64,000 nucleotides of DNA from Paracoccus seriniphilus. GTDB taxonomy: Bacteria; Pseudomonadota; Alphaproteobacteria; Rhodobacterales; Rhodobacteraceae. The stretch's first letter is position 1. The number at the start of each line of letters is the position of its first letter. The stretch spans positions 1,408,501 through 1,472,500 of the forward strand of contig NZ_CP067129.1 of assembly GCF_028553745.1 (NCBI RefSeq), in the 5' to 3' direction. The position numbers and the translations under genes were made by a program. The notes beneath the pieces are model-generated. The model was not told where the DNA came from. It saw nothing but the letters and a program-made list of their open reading frames with translations, and did not search any database. Of the stretch, positions 25,764 to 33,498 are shown piece after piece.

Positions 25764-26789
25764 TCAGGACATCCGGTCGAGATAGGCTGTCGGGCTTTGT
25801 CCGGTCCAGCGATTAAAGGCCCGCACGAAAGAGGACGCTTCCGAAAAGCCGAGCAAGTAGGCCGCCTCGTTGACCGACACCTTGCGCGCGGTCAGGTAGT
25901 CCAACGCCATGCGTCGGCGCAAGTCGTCATGGATCTCGGCGAAGGTCTCGCCCTCGGCCTTCAGACGGCGATAGAGCGTCTGGCGGCTCATGCCGAGAGC
26001 ACGCGCAAGCTTGTCCATCGACAGCGACCCCTCGTGCAGATCGGGCAGGATCGCCGCCTCGATCCTGTCGCGAAGCCGGTCGGAACGCCCGAGCGTGTCG
26101 AGCAGGGCATCGGCGTGACGGGTGAAGATGCCGAAGCTGTAGGCATGACCCGGCTCGAAGTCAGACTCGGCGGTCAGCCAAACAGGATCGATCCTGAGAG
26201 CGTTGCGCGCCGCATCGAAGCGAACCGGAATGCGAAACAGGGTCGGATACTCGGCCGCGTGCGGCGGGGGTGGATAGGTAACCTCCATCTCCAGCGCGAA
26301 GGGTACATCCGGAAAGGACCGGCGGAATTCACTGATGAAGCGCGCGAAGGAGGCCTCGAGCCCAATGTAGTCAGGCCCAGCAACAGCGATGTGATCCACG
26401 ATCCAGACCGCACCACCCTTTTGCAGTAGTTCGAAGCGGTCGCGCCCACCGACCGTGTCGACCTCTGCCATCAGGCGCAGATAGCGATTCAGTTGCGCGA
26501 TCGAATGGGCGAGGGACTGCGAGGAATGCACGATCTGCCCGACAACTGAAATCGTCTCCAACCTCGAGTCGAAGGTGTGTCTCAGTAACAGCGCCGTATC
26601 GCCCGTGGCCTCGATTCCCGCCACGATCAACGCCTGGTAGGCCGCCACCGGCACGCGCGCGTCCTGATTCGCGAGGTCTCCCGCCGCCAGTCCCGACGCA
26701 GCCAGCAGTTCCGCACGAGGCGCGCCACGGCTTTCGGCATAGTCAAGAAACGCCGCGGCAAACCCGGCCGCCATCGTCGGTTGGGCCAT
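25764..26789 (-). CDS. AraC-family transcriptional regulator (leftward of a divergent pair)
   Basis: 341 aa. N-terminal Arabinose_bd-type ligand domain (about 15-200), then a C-terminal AraC double helix-turn-helix with LARALGMSRQTLYRRLKAEG and VNEAAYLLGFSEASSFVRAF followed by W-TGQSPTAYL. The ATG at 26789 has only a weak ribosome site; a GTG three codons upstream is possible. Divergent from a second AraC gene 156 nt away; together they resemble OruR/ArgR-type regulators. Targets are not evident. Confidence 0.88.
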   Translation of the reverse strand: MAQPTMAAGFAAAFLDYAESRGAPRAELLAASGLAAGDLANQDARVPVAAYQALIVAGIEATGDTALLLRHTFDSRLETISVVGQIVHSSQSLAHSIAQLNRYLRLMAEVDTVGGRDRFELLQKGGAVWIVDHIAVAGPDYIGLEASFARFISEFRRSFPDVPFALEMEVTYPPPPHAAEYPTLFRIPVRFDAARNALRIDPVWLTAESDFEPGHAYSFGIFTRHADALLDTLGRSDRLRDRIEAAILPDLHEGSLSMDKLARALGMSRQTLYRRLKAEGETFAEIHDDLRRRMALDYLTARKVSVNEAAYLLGFSEASSFVRAFNRWTGQSPTAYLDRMS

Positions 26790-26945
26790 CCCGAACACCC
26801 TGCAAGAACCTCTCCATATTTCCAAACCTATGGAACTTCGGCGGAAATCACAAAGATATCTCGGACAAGCGACGGCTGCTTTTCGCACGCCACCAACGCT
26901 CTTCGGAGTTACTTGCCTCTCTTTCTTCGGTGTAAGCTGTCCGAC

Positions 26946-27950
26946 ATGGGGTATGTCACGTCACTTTTTGCGCGGAAGATGGTTGCTGCGGCGGGTGACG
27001 GCATCGATGCGTCCACGCTCCTGGCGGTGGTCGGGATCGACCCCGACGGTCCCTGGGCCCCCAAAGCGATGATCCCGGCCGCGGCCTATTACGACATGCT
27101 TGAACGCATTGCCCGGCAGATCGACGCCACTGATCTGCCGGTGCGCGTCGGTGCGACCATGCGGCTTGATGAATACGGAGCGCTGGGGCTGGCGTTCAAG
27201 GCGGCGACCACGCTCGGCGCCTCCTATGCGCGCGTGGAACGGTATGCCCGTCTCTGGACCAGCGTGGTGGAGTACGAATTGCGGCCCGATCCGCGCGGCA
27301 CGATTTTTATCCTGCACCGTCCCGGCGAACGGCGTCTTGGAATGCGTCTGTCGAACGAGGCGACGTTGGCGAGTGCCATCTCGATCGCCCGGCAGGTCAG
27401 CCCGGTGCCCGTCGCCCCGCTGGAAGTCCTGATCCGGCATCCCGCGCCCGCATCGATCAAGGCGCACGAGGATTGGTTTGGCTGCCCCGTTCGATTTGGG
27501 TCGGATCTCGACGCGATCCTCTTTTCGCGGGAGACGCTGGCGCAGCCGAACATCCTCGGGGATGTGGGAATCTCCAGCTTCCTCGTCTCGCATCTCGACA
27601 AGGAACTGTCGGAAATAGCCGACGAGGCGCCGCTGGTCACCGATACGAAGGACGCCATCGCACAGGCGCTCAGCGAGGGCGCGCCGAAGATGGCCGACAT
27701 AGCGCGAGGTCTCGGGCTCAGCGCGCGGTCGTTTCACCGGAGGCTCTCCGAACACGGGATGAGCTTCCAGACCCTGACGGAGGAAACCCGGCGCGAATTG
27801 GCGGAGGGGCTCCTGTGCGACGAAGGTCATTCCTTGGCGGAGATCGCCTTTCTGACCGGGTTTGCCGAGCAGAGCTCTTTCACTCGCGCGTTCAAACGTT
27901 GGGTCGGCATGACGCCGGCAAGCTACCGCAAGGGGCGCGGCCGGCTTTGA
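26946..27950 (+). CDS. AraC-family transcriptional regulator (rightward of a divergent pair)
   Basis: 334 aa with the same architecture as its divergent neighbour: Arabinose_bd-type domain (about 20-200) and a C-terminal AraC domain (IARGLGLSARSFHRRLSEHG, LAEIAFLTGFAEQSSFTRAFKRW). Sequence identity to the neighbour is modest, so this is an old paralogy or shared family, not a recent duplication. ATG at 26946 was preferred over a 55-codon in-frame extension that overlaps the intergenic region. Confidence 0.88.
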   Translation: MGYVTSLFARKMVAAAGDGIDASTLLAVVGIDPDGPWAPKAMIPAAAYYDMLERIARQIDATDLPVRVGATMRLDEYGALGLAFKAATTLGASYARVERYARLWTSVVEYELRPDPRGTIFILHRPGERRLGMRLSNEATLASAISIARQVSPVPVAPLEVLIRHPAPASIKAHEDWFGCPVRFGSDLDAILFSRETLAQPNILGDVGISSFLVSHLDKELSEIADEAPLVTDTKDAIAQALSEGAPKMADIARGLGLSARSFHRRLSEHGMSFQTLTEETRRELAEGLLCDEGHSLAEIAFLTGFAEQSSFTRAFKRWVGMTPASYRKGRGRL

Positions 27951-28044
27951 AGCACCACGGCAGGCGCCCCTTCACTGAAGGTTGGGCCAGTGTCGGCTGT
28001 GCGGACGACACGGAGTTCTATCCGGTTCGTCCGCCTCTGTTCAC

Positions 28045-29046
28045 CTACAATTGAAACAGACCCAAGGCACTCACCACATCGCGCTTTGTCGCCTCGGTGC
28101 GCTCTCGCGCCCGTTCCGTGCCTTCTTTGATCACGTCAATTATGTATCCGCGGTCCGCGGAGAACTGTGCCCTACGTTCGCGAATTGGGGCAATGAGCTC
28201 CTGAAGGATGGCTTCCAGACGTGCCTTGATCTTGCCATCGCCAATTCCGCCTCTTTGATACTGGGCCTTTAGCTTGGCAAGCCCGTCCTGGTCCTGATCG
28301 AAGGCGTCGAGATAGGTGAAGACGACATTGCCCTCGATGCAGCCCGGATCTTCGACACGCAGGTGATTTGGATCAGTGAACATCGCCCTGACAGCGCTTC
28401 GGATCTCCTCAGGCGACGCGGACAGCGCAATGGCGTTACCACCGGATTTGGACATCTTGGCCTTGCCGTCGATTCCGGGCAATCGGCCCGCGCTGGGGAT
28501 GATTGCCCGAGCCTCGGGCAGCACGGTGCTGCCTGCGGTTGCGTTGATGCGCCGCACGATCTCGTTTGTTTGTTCAATCAGCGGGGCCTGATCCTCGCCG
28601 ACAGGCACGACCGTCGCCTTGAAGGCCGTGATGTCCGCCGCCTGTGCCGCCGGATAACACAGAAATCCGGCGGGAATGTCGCGCCCGAAGCCACGTGCGC
28701 GGATTTCGTCCTTGATCGTCGGGTTCCGTTCGAGCCGCGCGACCGTGACAAAGTTCAGGTAGAGCATCGACAGCTCCGCCAGCGTCGACAGGTGCGATTG
28801 CAGACAGATGGTCGTGCGCGCGGGATCGATGCCCACGGCCAGATAATCCAGCGCGACCTCGATCACGCTACGCCGCACCTTCTCCGGATCATGGGCGTTG
28901 TCGGTTAGGGCCTGAGTATCCGCCAGCAACAGAAATTGTTCATGACTGTCCTGATAGCGCAGCCGGTTTGCAAGCGAGCCTGCATAGTGCCCAATGTGAA
29001 GCGGCCCTGTTGTGCGGTCGCCGGTTAGAATGGTTGGTTTGTTCAT
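28045..29046 (-). CDS. trpS: Tryptophanyl-tRNA synthetase
   Basis: 333-aa class I synthetase: HIGH motif at 17-20 (GPLHIGHYAGS), KMSKS at 197-201 (GKAKMSKSGG), and the AxxQAAD segment of the active site (YPAAQAADITAF). GGGGAAGA precedes the ATG at 29046. The short length and sequence fit the TrpRS form that often occurs as a second, regulated copy. Upstream lie a 15-codon leader with tandem Trp codons and a terminator, indicating control by charged tRNA-Trp. Whether the genome has another trpS cannot be seen. Confidence 0.95.
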   Translation of the reverse strand: MNKPTILTGDRTTGPLHIGHYAGSLANRLRYQDSHEQFLLLADTQALTDNAHDPEKVRRSVIEVALDYLAVGIDPARTTICLQSHLSTLAELSMLYLNFVTVARLERNPTIKDEIRARGFGRDIPAGFLCYPAAQAADITAFKATVVPVGEDQAPLIEQTNEIVRRINATAGSTVLPEARAIIPSAGRLPGIDGKAKMSKSGGNAIALSASPEEIRSAVRAMFTDPNHLRVEDPGCIEGNVVFTYLDAFDQDQDGLAKLKAQYQRGGIGDGKIKARLEAILQELIAPIRERRAQFSADRGYIIDVIKEGTERARERTEATKRDVVSALGLFQL

Positions 29047-29090
29047 TTACGTCTTCCCCAATAACGAGAGGCGGCGCATCGGGAAGCTCG

Positions 29091-29120
29091 GAAAACAAAA
29101 GGCCGCCCATGCGGCGGCCT
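29091..29120 (-). terminator. Transcription attenuator upstream of trpS
   Basis: Read leftward: stem AGGCCGCC / GGCGGCCT with loop GCATG, followed by TTTGTTTT. It lies 31 nt past the leader peptide stop and 45 nt before the trpS ATG, where premature termination would switch trpS off. A GGGTGGCC upstream (near 29140) could pair with the GGCCGCC arm to form an antiterminator with one mismatch. Confidence 0.85.
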
Positions 29121-29150
29121 CGGAATGCGTTTGGTCATCCGGCCACCCTG

Positions 29151-29198
29151 TCAGGAGGCCAGCCACCAAGTCATTGCGATAATGATCGTGTTTTCCAT
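29151..29198 (-). CDS. trpS leader peptide with tandem Trp codons
   Basis: A 15-residue open frame, MENTIIIAMTWWLAS, ending in TGA at 29151-29153. Its two consecutive Trp codons lie four codons before the stop. A GAGGA ribosome site lies about 12 nt upstream. Position, length and Trp doublet are those of a ribosome-mediated attenuator: a ribosome stalled at TGG-TGG when charged tRNA-Trp is scarce would favour the antiterminator and allow trpS transcription. It is too short for ordinary gene calling. Confidence 0.85.
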   Translation of the reverse strand: MENTIIIAMTWWLAS

Positions 29199-29505
29199 GA
29201 AACGCTGCTTATCCTCGGCGAAGTCACCCGTCAATCAAATGATAGAAACGGCTCCTTCCGGCCATGCGTCAAGCCGGCATGGAAACCTCGGTTCGGCCTC
29301 GCCAGGCTTCTCTCACGGCGAGGAGCAGAACTCCGACGCATGCGCTTCGTTGACCTGCGAGGTCACGGACCGGATGACGCGACACACACGCGGGCCGCGG
29401 GCGGCAACTGGCATCGCCGGTCAAAACGCTGGCGATCCCGGTCAATACCGAGGCCGCAACGGTCGCCTATCCCTTGGTCGTCAACTCGAACCAAGGGAGA
29501 GACCC
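29199..29505. other. Intergenic region upstream of the trpS leader and NmrA-like fragment
   Basis: Must contain the leftward trpS promoter; TTGATT on the minus strand (about 29234-29239) could be its -35 element, but no convincing -10 was seen. A ribosome site AGGGAG precedes the NmrA-like ATG at 29506. No gene recognised. Confidence 0.35.
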
Positions 29506-29767
29506 ATGCAAGACCACCCCATCCTCGTCATCGGCGCCACCGGCAAGACCGGGGCCCGCGTTGCCGCCAAGCTGGAAGCGAAGAAACTGCCTGTCCGCCG
29601 TGGCTCGCGCAGGTCCGCCATTCCCTTTGACTGGGAATCGCCGGAGACTTGGGCCCCAGCACTTCGCGGTGTCCGGGCATCCTACGTCACCTACTTTCCC
29701 GACCTCGCTTTCCCCGGTGCAGTCGAAAAGCTCGAGTCCCTCGTCGAGACCGCAAAAGATGCGGGCG
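29506..29767 (+). pseudogene. NmrA-family NAD(P)-binding protein, N-terminal fragment
   Basis: Starts MQDHPILVIGATGKTGARVA with the NmrA glycine motif GATGKTG and continues through ASYVTYFPDLAFPGAVEKLE to ETAKDAG. At that point (about 29767) the sequence switches to the C-terminal coding part of DUF2793, in a different frame. About 85 of an expected 280 residues remain, so it is inactive. A good ribosome site AAGGGAGAG precedes the ATG. Confidence 0.82.
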
Positions 29768-29971
29768 TTGGTGCTGAACGGCACGACCGAGATCCGGGGC
29801 TCGCGGGGCGAGATCAGCGGTGCGCATGTCTCGGAGGCGACGGCGCTTTGGTTGCAGACCATGTTGGCATTGGCGGCTGGCGATACCGTCGAGCTGCAGA
29901 GGTATTTCCGCGCCGCGGACGGGTATTTCGCGGCGGATCAGACGTCGTTCTGGGGGGCGAAGGTGGGGTGA
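29768..29971 (+). pseudogene. DUF2793 phage tail protein, C-terminal stub, copy 3
   Basis: Frame ending at 29971 reads VLNGTTEIRGSRGEISGAHV and DTVELQRYFRAADGYFAADQ, the last ~68 residues of the DUF2793 proteins at 15103-16179 and 36116-37192. It is joined to the NmrA-like fragment at its 5' side and to non-coding sequence at its 3' side. Confidence 0.9.
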
Positions 29972-30228
29972 CGGGAAATTCCACTTTTGGTGAGTACTTG
30001 TGATCGTGTCCAGAAGCCCCGGGGCAGAATTCACTAATCGGCTTGTGCTGGTAGCCTCCTGCCGTGTGGTGCAGGAGTTCGCGGGCGAAGCCATTGGCGA
30101 TTGGCGTCCGCGCCAACTTGAGGGCGAGCTATGTTGGAATTTGGGTGACGCGACCTAGTTAAGCGGCATGGTTTGCGGAGGCGCAGGCAGCACCGTTTTG
30201 GCCGGTCAGCAGTTTCGCGCAGCCGCCC
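29972..30228. other. Gene-free spacer after DUF2793 copy 3
   Basis: About 257 nt without a recognisable gene, RNA or insertion end. It separates the phage stub from the LuxR gene and probably contains that gene's promoter. Confidence 0.4.
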
Positions 30229-30248
30229 TTGACACCGACGGTCCCGTT

Positions 30249-30284
30249 CCTGACCCTGACCCTGACCCTGACCCTGACCCTGAT
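30249..30284. repeat. Hexanucleotide tandem repeat upstream of the LuxR gene
   Basis: Five perfect CCTGAC units followed by one CCTGAT, ending 4 nt before the likely ATG of the LuxR gene. Because the unit is 6 bp, a change of copy number would alter promoter-to-start spacing (or a Thr-Leu run, if translation begins upstream) without a frameshift. Confidence 0.9.
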
Positions 30285-30288
30285 CACG

Positions 30289-31242
30289 ATGACGGAGACT
30301 AAAGGCGCCGTGGAGAACAGCGATTTTCTACTGGAACTTTACCATGACGCCTCAGAATGCTGCCCGGATGAATTTCGCCTGCGTGTGCTTGCCAATCTGC
30401 AACGGCGCATCCCCTTTGACTTTGGCGTCTGGGGCGGCGGTTGGGCGGATGGGCGGCTGGTGACGGACTTGTCCGTTCTCAATCAAAGCGAGGCAATACT
30501 CGGCGATTGGGAGGTCGTTGCCCAGCAGGATGCCTTTTGCGACCTGACGCTTGACCGTCTGGGGGAGACGGCCCGATTTGACGATGTGCCGGGCTATCGC
30601 GACAGCCTGGCCTTCAACGAGCATTGGCAGCGCTTCAATGCTTCGCACATGATGGCGACGATCGTTGGCGAGGAAACGGATGGCTATGTCAGCTTCGTGG
30701 GGCTGTGCGCCGAGCAAAGGCCAAAGCCGTTTTCAAACGAAGAACGCTCCTTCAAACAGGCCATCATGCCGCATCTGTCGCAAGCCCTGCGGATGAATCG
30801 CGAGCTATGGGCGGGCCGCGCGATCATGGAGCAGGATGAGGTTATCCTGGTGGACCGCGCCGGTTGGGTCTTGTCGGCCCAAGGTGCGTTTCGTGACCTT
30901 GCCGAAGGCGAATGGGACGGGCGGCTTGCGCAATTGCCCGGGCGGGTCATGGACGCGCTCAGGGCGGGGCGGCGGTGGCGTGGCAAAACGCTGGAAATGC
31001 GGATGAGGCCCTTCGGCAGCAACTATCTGGTCCATATGACGAGCCAGCATCTGGCCCTGTCTGCCCTGTCAGCGCGCGAACGCGAAGTGGCCGAATTGTT
31101 CGCCTCGGGCCAGACCTACAAGCAGGTCGCCCGCGCCTTGGAGAAATCGCCATCCACGGTGCGAAATCAGGTCGCGCGGATCTACGAGAAACTGGGAATT
31201 TCCAACAAGGCCGAACTTGCATCGGTTCTCGCCGCAAGGTGA
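30289..31242 (+). CDS. LuxR-family transcriptional regulator
   Basis: 317 aa from the ATG at 30289. The N-terminal two thirds are a PAS/GAF-like sensory region without the acyl-homoserine-lactone signature residues. The C-terminal LuxR HTH is clear: LSALSAREREVAELFASG, KQVARALEKSPSTVRNQVARIY, KLGISNKAEL. The start is uncertain: ATG 30289 directly follows the hexanucleotide repeat and lacks a ribosome site, whereas a GTG at 30310 has AAAGG just upstream. The two genes downstream, exported proteins, may be its targets, since a palindrome lies between. Confidence 0.88.
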   Translation: MTETKGAVENSDFLLELYHDASECCPDEFRLRVLANLQRRIPFDFGVWGGGWADGRLVTDLSVLNQSEAILGDWEVVAQQDAFCDLTLDRLGETARFDDVPGYRDSLAFNEHWQRFNASHMMATIVGEETDGYVSFVGLCAEQRPKPFSNEERSFKQAIMPHLSQALRMNRELWAGRAIMEQDEVILVDRAGWVLSAQGAFRDLAEGEWDGRLAQLPGRVMDALRAGRRWRGKTLEMRMRPFGSNYLVHMTSQHLALSALSAREREVAELFASGQTYKQVARALEKSPSTVRNQVARIYEKLGISNKAELASVLAAR

Positions 31243-31266
31243 GGCAATAGAGCATCTGCCCTATTT

Positions 31267-31284
31267 CAAGGGTACACACCCTTG
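31267..31284. promoter_or_regulatory. Palindrome between LuxR gene and exported-protein gene
   Basis: CAAGGGT-ACAC-ACCCTTG, two perfect 7-bp arms, 25 nt after the LuxR stop and 52 nt before the next gene. No T-run follows, so it is more likely a protein-binding site than a terminator. It may be the operator for the adjacent LuxR protein, but this is inference. Confidence 0.4.
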
Positions 31285-31335
31285 GGGATATTCCGGGTCG
31301 TCCGCAGGACAAGAGCGGAGATGATCGGAGGATGT

Positions 31336-32148
31336 ATGTTGGGTAGTGATTTGCGGGGGCGGGTGCAGGTGCTTGCGGCCCTTGTCCTGCCGCTATTCGT
31401 ATCGGTGGCACATGCCGAGATCGACGGTCACGGCCCCGATGCGTGGCGCGTGACGGGGGTTGCCGCCAATGACGTTTTGAATGCCCGTATGGGGCCGGGA
31501 ACCAGCTATCCGGTGATCGAGACCTTTGCCCATGACGAACGCGGATTGGAGGAAATCACCTGCGTCCCGTTCTATTCGCCCGCGCATTACATGGCGATGA
31601 GCGAGGCGGAAATCGCGGCCCTGCCTGCGCGTTGGTGCCTGATGCGTTCGGCAGACATGACAAGGGCGGGCTGGGTCGCGCAACGCTATCTGACGGCCGA
31701 TTTCGGGGGCGATGGGGACGCTGCGGCCTCTCCTGTGCCGCCCGCGCCGACGGCTGGACCGCAGGCATGGACGAGCGACGCCCTGATCGACCATGCTCGT
31801 GATCTTGTTGCTGCGCTTTATCGCCATGATGATCCCGCTCTGGGCCGAAGCCCCCTGGCCCCGGACGCGCGCGATGCGTTTTTCTCCAGCGATTTCGTCG
31901 CGGCCTTGGAAACTCGCCCGCCCGGAGCCGACCTGCTGACCGGCGCGCAGAATTTCGAAGGCACGGTTTCTGCGCCCAAACCTGACCCCGATCAACCGAT
32001 GTTTCGTGGAATGATCACGATCACCGTCGATGTCGTGAATTTCGGGCAGGCACATACGGTCGTCTTCCGCCTTCGCGGTGATACCACGCGCCCGAATGCG
32101 CCGCTGCGCATCTTCCGCATCGAGCATGACGGCTGGTCGTTCCCGTAA
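31336..32148 (+). CDS. Exported protein with SH3-like domain
   Basis: 270 aa. The signal peptide MLGSDLRGRVQVLAALVLPL ends AHA, then a bacterial SH3-like (SH3b) domain: WRVTGVAANDVLNARMGPGT and SYPVIETF, with W/Y-rich follow-up including a C...C pair. The C-terminal half (after a Pro/Ala linker) is a separate domain of unknown type. ATG 31336 has GGAGG just upstream; ATG 31321 is an alternative. Probably periplasmic; function unknown. Confidence 0.72.
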   Translation: MLGSDLRGRVQVLAALVLPLFVSVAHAEIDGHGPDAWRVTGVAANDVLNARMGPGTSYPVIETFAHDERGLEEITCVPFYSPAHYMAMSEAEIAALPARWCLMRSADMTRAGWVAQRYLTADFGGDGDAAASPVPPAPTAGPQAWTSDALIDHARDLVAALYRHDDPALGRSPLAPDARDAFFSSDFVAALETRPPGADLLTGAQNFEGTVSAPKPDPDQPMFRGMITITVDVVNFGQAHTVVFRLRGDTTRPNAPLRIFRIEHDGWSFP

Positions 32149-32172
32149 CAATCCCCCCGAAAGGAGTTCACC

Positions 32173-32721
32173 ATGAAATCGCATGTTCGATGGCATGTTG
32201 CCGGTATTGTCGGACTTACACTTTGCTTGTCTCAACCCGTTATGGCGCAGACCGAGAAAGTCGCCGTCGGCACGATCGTCGCCAGCATCGGCGCGACTAC
32301 CTATGAAGGCGAGACGCTGGACGTGCCGTCCGACGGCACGGCGACCGCCGAGTTTCGGACGTTCGGGCCGATGAGATCCGTCAGCATTCAGGGGCATGAT
32401 CCGAATGCGGAAAGCATCATGCGCAACGTTCTGACCCTCGATCTCATGGTGATGGGCAATGACGCCTCGGCAACCGTTTCTGATGCGACGGTTGCGTATT
32501 TCCCCGAAGGGATGAGCGCGCCCTTCTATCACAGCGAGCAAAGTGCGCCTCCTGCGCAGATCGTTTTAGACACGCTCTCCTTCGAAGATGGCGCGGCCAG
32601 GGCAACGGGCAGCTTCACCGCGCTTGTCTGCCGCAAGGACGATTACTTTTCGGAAGCAGATGAAAACGATTGCTTGCCCGTCGAGGGAAGATTCGACACT
32701 GCCCTGCGCGACTCGGGCTGA
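32173..32721 (+). CDS. Exported protein of unknown function
   Basis: 182 aa. The signal peptide MKSHVRWHVAGIVGLTLCLS ends VMA, then a beta-rich domain. Two Cys (LVCRKDDY and ENDCLPVEG) near the C-terminus could form a disulphide. AAAGGAG precedes the ATG. It follows the SH3-domain gene by 24 nt, so probably the same transcript. No family recognised. Confidence 0.7.
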   Translation: MKSHVRWHVAGIVGLTLCLSQPVMAQTEKVAVGTIVASIGATTYEGETLDVPSDGTATAEFRTFGPMRSVSIQGHDPNAESIMRNVLTLDLMVMGNDASATVSDATVAYFPEGMSAPFYHSEQSAPPAQIVLDTLSFEDGAARATGSFTALVCRKDDYFSEADENDCLPVEGRFDTALRDSG

Positions 32722-32750
32722 ACCGGATGGGGGAGAGACGCAGCCGCGAT

Positions 32751-33152
32751 TCACCCCGCCTCGGCGCGGCAGATCCGTTCCCATTCGGGGCTGTCGGGGC
32801 CTACGACGCAGCGGCCGTCCTTGCGCAGGCTCAGGCGCAGGTGGCAGCGCTTGATCTCGTCCTCGAATTCGCTTGGCTGGATTGCGCGCACGGCGTCGAA
32901 AATGCTGCGGTGAAACGGGTCGTCCTTGGGGTTGAGGGTGTAGAACACCCATTTGCCATCCTTCTCGGCCCGGACCAGATCGGCCCTGAGCAGGATCTTC
33001 AGGTTGCGGGAGACGTTGTAATGGGTCTCGCCCAGCACATCCATTGCCTCGGCCACGCAGATGCGTTCGTTGACCTGCAACAGCAGCCAGAACAGCCGAA
33101 GGCGGTGCGGCTCGGCTATGGCCTTCAGCACTTCGACATAGCGGTCATCCAT
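32751..33152 (-). CDS. ArsR-family winged-helix regulator
   Basis: 133 aa. Core ArsR fold: LKAIAEPHRLRLFWLLLQ, ICVAEAMDVLGETHYNVSRNLKILLRADLV, KDGKWVFYTLN. Cys in NERICVAEA and a C-terminal HLRLSLRKDGRCVVG could serve as metal or arsenite ligands, but the classic ELCVCDL site is not present. It is the last gene of a leftward operon with an ArsP-like permease. A candidate operator lies upstream of the permease. Confidence 0.9.
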   Translation of the reverse strand: MDDRYVEVLKAIAEPHRLRLFWLLLQVNERICVAEAMDVLGETHYNVSRNLKILLRADLVRAEKDGKWVFYTLNPKDDPFHRSIFDAVRAIQPSEFEDEIKRCHLRLSLRKDGRCVVGPDSPEWERICRAEAG

Positions 33153-33225
33153 CCCGTTCTTCTCCCGGCAATCCGTGGCGCGAGACTATCCAGACCCGGG
33201 GCGGACGGCAACGCGGCGATGGGGT

Positions 33226-33498
33226 TTAGCGGCTGGCGCCGTCTTTCGTCATGGAGGCCAGCATCATCACGATTCCGATCAGGATCACGATGCCGGAATG
33301 GGTGGCGTGGAAGAGGAGTTCGCCCTTGCCCGCTCCGCTGAGCAGCGCGATCCAGAAAAAGGGGCAGAACAGCCCGAGCAGCGCGATACTTGCGCCGGGG
33401 CGGGCGGATCGTGGCAGGCTGCGCGTCGTCACCGCGTGTTTCGCGGCCCGCCACAGATGGGTGTAGGGGCACAGGTTCAGCAAACGGGCGGGTTTCAT
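33226..33498 (-). CDS. Small membrane protein
   Basis: 90 aa with a basic N-terminus and two hydrophobic segments (ASIALLGLFCPFFWIALLSG and GIVILIGIVMMLASM). The ATG at 33498 overlaps the amidotransferase stop in an ATGA, so it is cotranscribed and probably coupled. Cys in FCPFF. Unknown family; likely an accessory to the permease. Confidence 0.7.
   Translation of the reverse strand: MKPARLLNLCPYTHLWRAAKHAVTTRSLPRSARPGASIALLGLFCPFFWIALLSGAGKGELLFHATHSGIVILIGIVMMLASMTKDGASR

Noticed and set aside
29091..29198. T-box riboswitch upstream of trpS
   Set aside because: No T-box sequence or specifier-loop architecture; T-boxes are a Gram-positive feature, and the leader peptide explains the terminator.
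30249..30284. CRISPR-like repeat array
   Set aside because: Units are six bases with no spacers; there are no CRISPR arrays or cas genes anywhere in the window.
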